A DNA stretch of 62,011 bases from Neoconidiobolus thromboides FSU 785 (lineage: Eukaryota; Entomophthoromycota; Entomophthoromycetes; Entomophthorales; Neoconidiobolaceae): contig MU626382.1 in the NCBI GenBank assembly GCA_025603075.1, positions 1 to 62,011 of the forward strand. The letters run 5' to 3'. Shown here in pieces: positions 48,707 to 58,565 of this stretch. The number at the start of each line of letters is the position of its first letter. Position 1 is the first letter of the stretch. The position numbers were made by a program, and so were the translations under genes. Below the pieces are notes generated by a model. That model was not told the DNA's origin. It was given only the letters and a program-made list of their open reading frames with translations, and ran no database searches.

Positions 48707-50272
48707 TTAATTAGATAAAGAGTGTGTAGAAGAATTTACTGAGCGAACATAGTCATAAGAAAGTGAAGGGTTAGCTTTTTCTGCCTGTCGAAATTCCAGA
48801 TTTTTGGTATAGAATGGATTAGTACGCATATCCTCAGCACTTAAAGTTTTATTTGGGATGCTTTTGTCATTGTTGTATTCACATTTGTTCAATGTATCTT
48901 TGGATTCATTTACTGTGATTGACCCATCTTCATTTTCTTGCAAGCCTAATTGTTCTGGAGTCCACTTATCTTTAACACTGGAAATTGATTGTATCTTAAT
49001 TACTGTTAATAATATCATAGTATTGTAGGCAATTAAAGTGATATCATTTAATATCGAAAAGGAGTTGTGCTGACTTGGGCTATAGCTCAATAGTTTCAGC
49101 AAATGATCGCTTACTAGCAATAAACTAAAAGAGACACGAGTCATTAATATAAACATTGTGAACCATTGTGCGTTAATTAATCTTGCAGTTGCATGAAATA
49201 TTGGGCAAAATTGCATCGCCAAACAGACAAAGGATACTCCCATTATTAATGGTATTATACAAGACAATGAAAATATAAAGTAGTTTAATATGCTATACCA
49301 ATTGGAATTCACAGTATCATATTTTAATGACCATAGATTGTTTAATGCCAATAGTAATATTATTCTTAGTATAATTAACACGTTGATAAGCACCGATTCT
49401 ATTATTGTTGCAACTCTGAATGGCTGTATCTTAACTCTAGTATTCAAACGATACACAATATTTGTCCAATTAAGCACAACCAAAGAATTAATTATTGCTG
49501 CAGGTAGTAATATAACAGTGGAATAAAATGTTACGGTTTGATAAGTACCATTTAATAAACTGGTTAACCAGTCACCACCTAATTGTAAAATCCCGACCAG
49601 CAATAATCCTAATTGTAAACGACCACGAAACTTTGTACGGGAGGCAACAAAACCAGCTAGGATTATTTGAGAGAATATCAATATAAATTTTAGCACTTTA
49701 AATGATATGCTAAATGAGAGTCCATTTATTGAAGTTAAATTATCAGTCCATAAATTGCGACTATCATAGTACAATAAATTTTTATAGTCACTTATTTGGT
49801 TTATATCTATAAAATCTGGTACTAATATATAGCTTATATTGTCATATTTTGTAAACGGGTTATAAACTAATGACGATGGGCTGCCCAATATACGTAGATC
49901 ATCTTTTAAACTGACAATTACTATTGATCCTATTGCTGGATACCCATTCTCAATTAACTTGTTTTGAAATGATAATATGTTGCTTAATGGTGAAATATAG
50001 CTAATGCAGTTTAAATTTGGCTGATATATTATTGTTGTCAATGTTGAATTGTTGTTGCTGCTATTTTTTTTGATATTTTTAGTTTTGAATTCACAACTAC
50101 TGTCATCAAGTTCTGGGATATAAATTTCTTGTACTTTGCCACTATTAATTAAAGTATTCTGATAAAGGTTTATTGAATTATAGGTTAACTCATTGTTATC
50201 GTTTTTAAATATTATTTCAGAATTGATAGCGTTATAGTAGTAAAGTATTGACAATAAATATAATAAATTCAT
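48707..50272 (-). CDS. ectodomain-7TM receptor-like protein, paralogue 1
   Basis: Single exon, 521 aa. Signal peptide (MNLLYLLSILYYYNAINS), an ectodomain of ~165 residues with conserved Cys60 and Cys89, then seven hydrophobic helices at about 186-210, 219-240, 247-270, 287-310, 327-354, 369-393 and 405-428, and a ~90-residue hydrophilic tail rich in Ser, Asn and Lys. Ectodomain landmarks shared with the genes at 55405 and 58566 are IIYQPNLNC, YPAIGSIVIVS and DLRILGSPS; shared membrane landmarks are ILQLGG in helix 2 and SDHLLKLLSYS in helix 6. The ectodomain's GSI(V/L)I...LGSP pattern is vaguely like a protease-associated domain, but I do not claim homology. It is the most distant of the three and the only one with a long tail. 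A receptor-type role is inferred from topology only. Confidence 0.82.
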   Translation of the reverse strand: MNLLYLLSILYYYNAINSEIIFKNDNNELTYNSINLYQNTLINSGKVQEIYIPELDDSSCEFKTKNIKKNSSNNNSTLTTIIYQPNLNCISYISPLSNILSFQNKLIENGYPAIGSIVIVSLKDDLRILGSPSSLVYNPFTKYDNISYILVPDFIDINQISDYKNLLYYDSRNLWTDNLTSINGLSFSISFKVLKFILIFSQIILAGFVASRTKFRGRLQLGLLLVGILQLGGDWLTSLLNGTYQTVTFYSTVILLPAAIINSLVVLNWTNIVYRLNTRVKIQPFRVATIIESVLINVLIILRIILLLALNNLWSLKYDTVNSNWYSILNYFIFSLSCIIPLIMGVSFVCLAMQFCPIFHATARLINAQWFTMFILMTRVSFSLLLVSDHLLKLLSYSPSQHNSFSILNDITLIAYNTMILLTVIKIQSISSVKDKWTPEQLGLQENEDGSITVNESKDTLNKCEYNNDKSIPNKTLSAEDMRTNPFYTKNLEFRQAEKANPSLSYDYVRSVNSSTHSLSN

Positions 50273-52099
50273 TCTAAATAAAATATTTTTTCTATATTAA
50301 AGTCATTTTGAGCATATTTATAGCAAATTAGTTTTTTATTTTTAACCCCATTATTTTATAAGACTGCCCCTGATTTAGCTTATATATTTTATTAACCCTT
50401 AAGAGTTATTTTGCATATTAAAATACCAAAAATGGTTTCTCTTTTGATTAATTTTGAAAAATAACATGATTTCATTTCTATTTAGTTTTCTCTTGTTTTT
50501 AATTTACTCCTTAAATAAATTTATCTTTCACATTAACATCGCTTTATAGAACCGTGTGATCAATATTTAGTATTCGTATTGATACTATAAAAATATAGAT
50601 TATATTATTATAGTAGAAAGCTGCTTTGTTTCTATTTTGTTTCTACTCCCCTCCTTAATTAAAATAGACATCCGTTATTAGCACAAAAGTAGAAAATAAC
50701 AAAATGTAGTCTGCATCCAAGTAAGAAGAAAAAGCTAACTTGCATACAAAATAGTAACTACCCATATTATAACGCTATATATAGAAAAAAAATCCACCCC
50801 GGATTTTAATATACCCAGCTTTTTAATATTGAATTTTATTATTATTTACAAAAGGCTAAAGGATTTTTCAATAAAAATAAAAACAACATTGTCATTAAAG
50901 CTTTGCTAATATTGTATTTTGGTGCATCGTTGATCCTCATATTCATTACTACTGCCACTAACCAAACGTTTTTTTACAAATGAAATGATATAATATAAAA
51001 TGGATAGAGGGTCATAAGCCCAATAGAAATTTAATATTCAATCATCTTATATTAAAATAAATAGTTCCTGAATAAAATTATGAGATGGAAGAAAAAGGCA
51101 ATTTAATATCGAAGCCTTAAATAATGTTCAATAATTAGTAATCTTAGGGTTAAATAATATTTTATATATTTACGTTCCTTAAATAATGATATAATAAACT
51201 CCTATTTGAAACAAAAATAATAATTTCCTATAGATTGTTTACTACAAAAAATCGGACGATATTAAATAAAATTAATAAAATGATACTATTGGTATGAAAT
51301 TTAAATTAAATTCAAGTTTAATATATTACTTCCCTACCCTAGCTTGTCCCAGTTTTATTCATTTAAAACTCGCTAAATTAAACCATAAAGGAGAAAATTA
51401 GAAGAGCTTTTACTCATTTATAAAAATTACCAATGTGATTAAACGAAAATCTCAGCTATAGTTTTACCATGTATTATTAACCTTTATTGATGTATTAAAG
51501 GAGTATTAGAATTTTATTCTTTTCATTTTTTAGGATTATATTACGTGTATGCTATTTGTTCTTTAGAATCGTCATTACATGTATGCTATTTTTTAATAAT
51601 TTTGCATATTGGATTTCTAAGTTTTATGAAATTTATAAAAAGAACCTTCTTTCTAACTTACTAGCTTAACTGTAGTGATCTATAATAAAAATGGGCAACT
51701 ATAAATGAAAATAGCAACTTTGTTTAAGTTATATTGAATTCGCGTATTATTTACCTTCTAATAGTCTTCTAACACATTTCACTATACTATAATTTGATAC
51801 ATATATTTTTAGTCAAATTATTTATTAAAGGTGCAATTTATGTAAAGCTAAAGCAATGTTATTGATTATGAAAGATTTACTAGAGTCAATACAACTTTAA
51901 TAATTGCAAGTTTGCTCATAGACTACTTCCGAAAATAGCAACTGCATTTGAATGAAATGGATAGTTATAAAAATCAATTTAAAAAGACCATCAATAAGAA
52001 AAATTCATTGGCTATAATAGTTTAACATTTAAAGATTAGTAAAGATGTATCAAAAAAATAATTTATTTTATCATATACAATAGTATATGTCAAAAATAA
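50273..52099. other. intergenic stretch, nothing certain
   Basis: No repeat-family copy found. A short + strand stretch at about 50,885-50,980 reads LILYFGASLILIFITTATNQ before a stop and could be a membrane-protein remnant, but nothing flanks it to support this. Confidence 0.35.
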
Positions 52100-52440
52100 T
52101 TAGATATCATTGTATATTTCTACAGACACAAATTCGAAAGGATTATCTAAAATAAGCGAATCATAAGAGTCGAATATAATCTTTCCTTTACATCCGTATT
52201 CGGAGTAAAATGCTACATGAAACTTGCCTGGTATAGATAGCTCTTTGGCTTTTCCAGCTCCACCAAAACATCCAGGGCCTGGTCCAACATAAGCTTTTTC
52301 ACCATTGACTCGAGTTATAACTATAAAATAAATAAGTGCTTACTCAATTATGATCATAATTTTAAATTACCAACTAGATCCTCATTTTGGGCGAAGGTAG
52401 TGGAGGATATTAATAGACTGAAGATAACGAAGAATTTCAT
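52100..52440 (-). CDS. small secreted cysteine protein, GPGPGCF family, member 2
   Basis: Two exons, 52371-52440 and 52100-52320, around a 50 bp GTAATT...TATAG intron; phase agrees, 96 aa. Signal peptide MKFFVIFSLLISSTTFA, then NEDLVVITRVNGEKAYVGPG, the GPGPGCFGGAG motif, FHVAFYSEYGCKGKII and a C-terminus VSVEIYNDI. It matches member 1 at 35341 across the whole mature domain (TRVNGE, VGPGPGCFG, FYSxYxCKGxII) and has the intron at the equivalent place. Only two Cys remain in the mature part; the C-terminal Cys of member 1 is absent. A small extracellular protein of unknown role; too short to be found by a frame-length cut-off. Confidence 0.85.
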
Positions 52441-53751
52441 ATTATGATATATTTTTTTATACTCATATTGTTAAATTTTTTGGGTTTATATACTATTTTT
52501 TGCATACAGCAGATACTATTAAACACTAAAATTTGTGACTGTACAGATGAATGTTACTTTAGCTAGAGCTATACTTAGCTTTATAACAATACATTGTTCT
52601 ATATTGTTTTGCGCTCTTTTGATATTAAAATTTTCTTTTGTAAGCTATGGGTAATGTTTCGTTCTATTTTAAACTCTTGAGAGCTCATAAGACCAGATAT
52701 GTTATTTAATTAATGATGTATTATAGGGAAAATGAGAATAGCGTATGTTTTATTTTCTAAAAATACACATCGTGTTAAAAAGCCAGCAATGAGTTTAATT
52801 AAACAAAGATGGAACAAAGGGAAAACAAGAAAAGTATAAAGTTATTTCGTTATAGAGCTTTGAAGAGTATTTACAAATGTAGGCTGAAGATTAAATTTAG
52901 CTGTAACCTTTGAACGATTTGAGAGTAGCTTCCTCGATGACTCAAAGGGACTAAGCTCGCCTTTTATCTAAGTTGGCAAAGGAGTGTTTTTTGACACAGA
53001 AACAATAGTTGGTGTTTTTATTTAATGAAATAAGTTATAAGCAATAAATGTTCCTTTAAACTTATCTATAAACGAGAATAAGTTTTTCTATGAAATAACC
53101 CTAAGCGTCTCATTTGGTAGAATAGAAAGGCTAATTAACTAAGTTAGCCATCTTAAGAACTAACTAATTAATAGGGTCGATCTAGTAAAGTTATTACTAA
53201 GCTTTATTAATCCTTTAGTTTAAAATTTAAATAATCTAAAGGAGTTGAACTAAATTCTAATCTACAGAGTGCTCCCACTGATTGGTGAGCGGGTAAAGTC
53301 CAAGAGAGATGGGTCTGTGGAACGAGTCCAATCTAAAAAGTTATACATTATTTATAAGTAATCCATATGTATGAGAAAATGACTATGACTTTGGGTATGA
53401 TATGCAGTTTAAAAAAAGATAGTGATGATATTAAAAAAGTAAGAAGCAACGTTAAATTGAATTCGTTGAATAATTTTATTTTAAAGCATAGGGGTACCTT
53501 AACAAAAAATTAAAAGCATATGGGGATATATTTTTTGATTTCATCACTTTTTCCACTTTTTAAGTACTGTTTAAGTGGAAGTTACTAGCGAAATTCTTAA
53601 ATAAAAAAATACATCCCTATATCAAATAGTAGTGTATCTATAGTATATAAATAAAGAAAAAATGTAAGAAAAACACAGTAAACAAAACAATTACCTTATT
53701 ATTTACATTCAAATTTACTAAAAATCATTAGAAATCGTTATAAATTTATAG
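52441..53751. other. intergenic stretch with a GC-richer patch and one MITE
   Basis: The MITE lies at 53518-53622. At about 53,266-53,335 a clearly less AT-rich patch (GTGCTCCCACTGATTGGTGA, GCGGGTAAAGTCC, GATGGGTCTGTGGAACGAG) is unexplained. No protein frame covers it. Confidence 0.4.
53518..53622 (-). mobile_element. foldback MITE copy 23
   Basis: Reverse copy ATATGGGGATAT ... TACATCCCTATAT, TA on both sides. Confidence 0.83.
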
Positions 53752-54073
53752 AAACATGAATCCAGATGGCTTATCAAAAGTACGTGAACCACCAAAAGAA
53801 TTCAATATAAAGTTATCATCACATATATATTTGGGGAAAAATTTTAGATGGAATTTGCTGACGCATGGTTATTTGATTTGTTCAGCCACACCAAAATATT
53901 CAGGGCCTGGTCCAACATAAACTTTTTTACCATTGACTCAGGTTACAATTAAAACAAAAATTGGTTAATATTTTATTTTTTTACTGCTAATATTATAAAT
54001 TATCAATTGGATCTTCATTCTAGGCAAGGATAGTGGAACGTACTAATAAACTGAAGATGGTGGAGAATTTCAT
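53752..54073 (-). pseudogene. dead third copy of the GPGPGCF secreted-protein family
   Basis: Colinear with the gene at 52100-52440. The start region still reads MKFSTIFSLLVRSTILA but is followed at once by a TAG where member 2 has the signal-peptide boundary. The donor GT of the intron has become AT (TTGATAATTT), the acceptor region reads TTG instead of TAG, and the domain retains VNGKKVYVGPGPEYFG, in which the GC of GPGPGCF is lost. A further stop and drift follow. The 3' end is estimated from the alignment of GATAAGCC with GATAATCC. It no longer encodes a secreted product. Confidence 0.83.
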
Positions 54074-54122
54074 TTTGTAGCTAGTTTTTTATAATTATCA
54101 CCATGTTTGAAGCTTTGACTTG

Positions 54123-54228
54123 ATATGGGGATGTATTTTTATGTTTAAGAGTTTTACTAACAAATTTTCTATTTAGATAGTGCTTAAAAGATGGAAAAAG
54201 TAATGAAGCTAAAAAAATATCACCATAT
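54123..54228 (+). mobile_element. foldback MITE copy 24
   Basis: Forward copy ATATGGGGATGT ... ATATCACCATAT, 50 bp upstream of the dead secreted-protein gene's start. Confidence 0.83.
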
Positions 54229-54966
54229 ACTATTTTCTGTATATAAAAAGTGCTATTAAATATCACCTTTTTAATTATGCGAACTAATTGTTACTCTATA
54301 TCTTTTTATGAGCATTATTATAATAAGTTATTTTATGGATTTATTGTTTGAAATATTGTTTGATGGAATAATTGTTACTAATATTAATGTTCCTTTAAAA
54401 ACTACGACATTCAATATTTTATGTTCATTTTTCACCAAAATTATAATAGAACAACTTTTCTCTTAAACCCGATTTTATATAAGTATTTTTGAAATAATTG
54501 AATGAAAAAGCAAACACCTAGTACTATATAAGTTTAAATGCGTACAAACCAAATGTGTATTTGAAAAAATAATCAAATCTCAGGCAGTAATGTGGAAAAT
54601 ATTGATTATTATTTCTAAATGAATGTTTAGCTAGTGCACGTTTGAACTTAAAGAGCACTTGATTTTGGTTCAATTATTTCGGAAAACGCTGTGAATAAAT
54701 TTATGTTTCAACTTTTTTGATGCTTGTTAGAATTTGTGTATATCATTTAAAACCATATTAATAAATAATATAATACTATATTATTTATTTCTAATTTTCA
54801 TAATCGTCTTTTGTCTAGATCTCTTATCGATACTATGCTTTCTTCTTTTCTGTTGAAGTTGAGGGTATATTGTTAATTTTTTTATTCAAAACTGGTTGCA
54901 TTTATATATCTTCAATATTTTTTAATTTATTGCAAATTCATTTTACAATGAACATAGTTCGTAATA

Positions 54967-55071
54967 ATGTAGGGATGTATTTTTTTTGTTTAAGAATTTT
55001 ACTAATAGTTCTTCCACTCAGATAGTATTCAAAAAATGGAAGTAATGATACCAAAAAACATCTGCATGTAT
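54967..55071 (+). mobile_element. foldback MITE copy 25
   Basis: Forward copy with drifted ends (ATGTAGGGATGT ... ACATCTGCATGTAT). Confidence 0.75.
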
Positions 55072-55404
55072 ATGATCAATAAAGTGTCATAAAAGAGATT
55101 TAAGGCAAACCAAAAAATGATGCTAACATCTAAATGCAGCCAGTTCTACTAATTAACCTATGGGACATCTTTGTTTTAGTGTTTGGTAATAGATTTTTAA
55201 ATTTATTTTACAAAAATGGACAAACAGATGGACTAAAAAGGCAGGTGCTTTATTTTTTCAAAAATAATTTATCAAAGTAAATTGTTTTAAAACTAAACAA
55301 GATTAAAGCAAAATATGTCCAAATAAGATTGCGTGAAAGTAAACTTTAGTTAAAAAAGAAAAGTGATTGAGTTTATTTTATTTATTATATGAACTTACAA
55401 ATGA

Positions 55405-56730
55405 CTAAAATAAGTATTTGTTTAAGTCATTGTCAAATAAGGGAATGACATCTTGGTTGACTCTTGACGTTTCTTTTTCAAACTCAATGATGGCCCCAGA
55501 AGTATGATAAATAGCAATATTATAAGTAATAGTGAACAGTTGTAAAATTAATTTGAAATAAAATAATTGATCAGAAGTAAAGGAAAATAAGTTTAACAAA
55601 TGATCAAACAATAGCATAAAATTGAAAGAAATCATTAATAACAAATTACAGTTTGTTAATTTTTTATAATGACTAAACTCAATATTGTATATTTTTAGTT
55701 TGTTTTTGAGTAATAAAAATAGTACTATACACAATAATGTACTAAAGCTTATTATAATTAATATTAAATCAAATGTTTCTAATCTATTGAACCATCGAGT
55801 ATCAACATTGACATAATCTAAAAGATAAAACATAAGGACTAACCTTGTAACGATTGTAATAAAGTAGATTGAATAAATTGATACAACTGTTAAATTAACC
55901 AAAGTCCGCAGCGATTTATGATTCATCAATAGAACTGAGTTAACCCAATGGTATAATGAGCAAAAAGTAGATAAAGTAGCTAATAATAAAACTGAAGTAT
56001 TATAAAATGAAGTAGCCTTATAAGTTGCATCGTTAATTTCAAACAGAAACTGAATCCCAAAGTGAAAAATATTACTTGCTAATAATAATATTGATAGCTT
56101 AAATGTGAGCTTGTAATTTAAAACAACAAACAATAGTAATAGTAATTGAGTTAGTACAAAAGCTAGGTTTAAAATTGTTATAAACACCTTGATTATTATT
56201 GATGACTCTTTCTTTTGAGTCATATACCAACTGTTATATGTATCAGTATATTCAATTGTATCTGTGTTGTCTAACTGATTCGTTGATGGCAGTAAAACAT
56301 AACCTAGCCTATCTATTTTATAGAATAAATGATCGTATATCCCTAGTTGTGGACTTCCTAATGGCCTTTTATCTCCATCAATGGACATTATTAATATTGA
56401 ACCAACATTAGGGTAGTTTAGCTTCAACAATTGATCTTCAACACGTTTAATTTCCTCACTATGTATACTATAAGTATTACATTTTATAGTAGGTCGATAT
56501 AAAAGAGAAGTGTAGTCGTAAGTGCGATTTGGTTTAAAAGATTCAATTTTGGAATTAAGTTGAATTCTGCATGTATTATCGTCTATTTCTAACCTTATTA
56601 AATATTGTTCAACGTTTTGATGAGGTAAGGTAAGTTGAAATAAGTTCATACTATTAAGCTTCCCATTGTTAAATAACAAATAAGCCTTTATTATTGAAAC
56701 AGCATTTAAATAAATAAAGATAAATATCAT
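55405..56730 (-). CDS. ectodomain-7TM receptor-like protein, paralogue 2
   Basis: Single exon, 441 aa. Signal peptide MIFIFIYLNAVSIIKA; ectodomain to about residue 175 with Cys54 and Cys84 and the blocks LLYRPTIKCNTYSIHSEE, YPNVGSILIMSIDGD and RPLGSPQLGIYDH; helices at about 178-204, 210-230, 240-265, 280-303, 317-342, 361-382 and 388-410; a short tail. It is closely related to the gene at 58566: LKNKLKIYNIEF, HYKKLTN and LLLMISFNF are shared, as is the FDHLLNLFSF motif of helix 6. The long C-terminal tail of the gene at 48707 is missing, so if it signals it must use loops. Family not recognised; topology is a receptor-like N-out 7TM. Confidence 0.83.
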   Translation of the reverse strand: MIFIFIYLNAVSIIKAYLLFNNGKLNSMNLFQLTLPHQNVEQYLIRLEIDDNTCRIQLNSKIESFKPNRTYDYTSLLYRPTIKCNTYSIHSEEIKRVEDQLLKLNYPNVGSILIMSIDGDKRPLGSPQLGIYDHLFYKIDRLGYVLLPSTNQLDNTDTIEYTDTYNSWYMTQKKESSIIIKVFITILNLAFVLTQLLLLLFVVLNYKLTFKLSILLLASNIFHFGIQFLFEINDATYKATSFYNTSVLLLATLSTFCSLYHWVNSVLLMNHKSLRTLVNLTVVSIYSIYFITIVTRLVLMFYLLDYVNVDTRWFNRLETFDLILIIISFSTLLCIVLFLLLKNKLKIYNIEFSHYKKLTNCNLLLMISFNFMLLFDHLLNLFSFTSDQLFYFKLILQLFTITYNIAIYHTSGAIIEFEKETSRVNQDVIPLFDNDLNKYLF

Positions 56731-57624
56731 GTTGTTTTTTATAGAAAATTACTTTCTTTATTTTATTTATATACTATTCTTACGAATAAGGGGTAAATAA
56801 GTCAAATTTAATTTTATACCCCTAATTTTTTAATAAACATTTTTGCTATTAATTTTTAGCTTTTATACAATTAGCTATTTTGCCTATCCTATCTGTACTA
56901 CAAACAGACCCTGTTTTGTTTATTAATATGTGTTTAGCTCGTTTCGTTATAATATAATATGACTCCTATTTATTATAATAAGTTATTGTTCTGATAAATT
57001 TTAATATATCCCCATCTACTTTAAATCAGTTCACAAGTTGGATTCTGTATTGATTTAATTAATAGCGGCTTTGAATTTGGTTTATCCTTTGATTAAATAC
57101 CTTTATTTTAAACTCTAGCACAATTTGATTGGCTATTTTTTAAAAATGATATTTCTAAATATAGACTAATATTATTGAACAACTTTTTAGCTGAATCCTT
57201 GGTTACTATTTTCACTTATAATTTACGCACCTTTATAAGAAAAAGCGAACATTTCGTAACAAGTTTTGCTATTTGCCTGAAAAAACTTGCGGCTTTTTAT
57301 TTATAAATGCGAAAAATTTAACCTTGGGTTTACATGAAATGCGCAATTTTTAAATCAAATAGCAGTCTATTACAAAATTTTTACTCTTTTATATAGATGT
57401 ATAAGCCATAAGTAAAAATAGTGTATAAATTCTAAAAGCTAGAGGTAGGCAAATTTATTGATAAAATAGTATAATTCCTATAATATAAGTTGGAGTGAGA
57501 TAAACTTTATCTTTACTAATAACAGCATAAACATTGAATATAACAAAAAGGTAATATACAGGTCTACAGTTTACACTTTGCGAATGGCAAGCCCACATTT
57601 AAAATAAGGCACCCATTTCTAAGT

Positions 57625-57731
57625 ATATGGGGATGTTTTTTTCGGGTTCATCACTTTTTCCATCTTTTAAGCGCTATTTGAGTGGAAAGTTTGTTAGTAA
57701 AGTTTTGAAACGAAAAAATACAGCCTCATAT
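57625..57731 (-). mobile_element. foldback MITE copy 26
   Basis: Reverse copy ATATGGGGATGT ... TACAGCCTCATAT. Confidence 0.84.
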
Positions 57732-58110
57732 TTTTTTGACAAACTTCCTTAACCTTTGAGTTTTTTATATTTTTACTAGTTTCAAAGTGAAAGTTTTTAA
57801 GTATAAATCTTATTAATCAAGTCCATTACATCCAAGGAACATAGTATTACGTTAAATTTACTGCTTTTGGATTAAAAAACTTACAAGGGTATATATTCAG
57901 ATCCTTTCAATAACTGTATACATTTTGGTTTTTCTAAAATTCTTGCTATTTGTTTCAAGTTTTATTAAACTTTTAGTATTAAACAAAATTTAGAAATGTT
58001 AACTGGGTTTACTTGATTTTACTGATACTGAATTGTTGTTTTTAGATCATTAAATAAGATAATGTTTCATAAAGCTCAGCTATTGCACAATGTAAAATTT
58101 ATTAAATTAA

Positions 58111-58217
58111 AAAATGAGGATGTATTTTTGTGTTCAAGAGTTTTGCTAACAAATTTTCCGCTTAAATAGTGCTTAAAAAATGGAAAAATAATGAAGTTAA
58201 AAAAGACACTCCCAAAT
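58111..58217 (+). mobile_element. foldback MITE copy 27, subfamily B, left arm of a palindrome
   Basis: Forward copy AATGAGGATGT ... GACACTCCCAAAT. It is the reverse complement of the adjacent copy 28 over about 100 bp with essentially no mismatch. Confidence 0.88.
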
Positions 58218-58220
58218 AAA

Positions 58221-58328
58221 CAAATGGGAGTGTCTTTTTTAACTTCATTATTTTTCCATTTTTTAAGCACTATTTAAGCGGAAAATTTGTTAGCAAAACT
58301 CTTGAACACAAAAATACATCCCCAAATG
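58221..58328 (-). mobile_element. foldback MITE copy 28, subfamily B, right arm of a palindrome
   Basis: Reverse copy CAAATGGGAGTGT ... TACATCCCCAAATG, starting three bases after copy 27. Confidence 0.88.
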
Positions 58329-58565
58329 TAAAAATCGACTTAAGAGTACTAAACACAAATATCATAAAATAACATAAATAAAAACCACTCATGTAGTCAA
58401 AAATTTACTGCTAATAAGTTTAAAACATGCTATTTGATCTATTTTTTTGATCTTGAAAGGGTATAAGCCAAGTGTTTTATTAGTGTCAGAAATTGTTTAT
58501 TTTAAACCCAACATATGAATACCTGTAAACAAAATCTAAAAAACTTGAATTGATTTTGCAATATC

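Larger units (their letters stand above)
54074..55404. other. intergenic stretch with two MITEs
   Basis: MITEs at 54123 and 54967; otherwise nothing recognised. Confidence 0.45.
56731..58565. other. intergenic stretch with three MITEs
   Basis: MITE at 57625 and the head-to-head pair 58111-58328. Nothing else recognised; the frame at 58076-58270 is MITE-derived. Confidence 0.5.

Noticed and set aside
52860-52985. Minus-strand reading with ELSPFESSRKLLSNRSKV
   Set aside because: Protein-like for about 40 codons but with no homologue I recognise, no start and no neighbouring exon; kept only as unexplained sequence.
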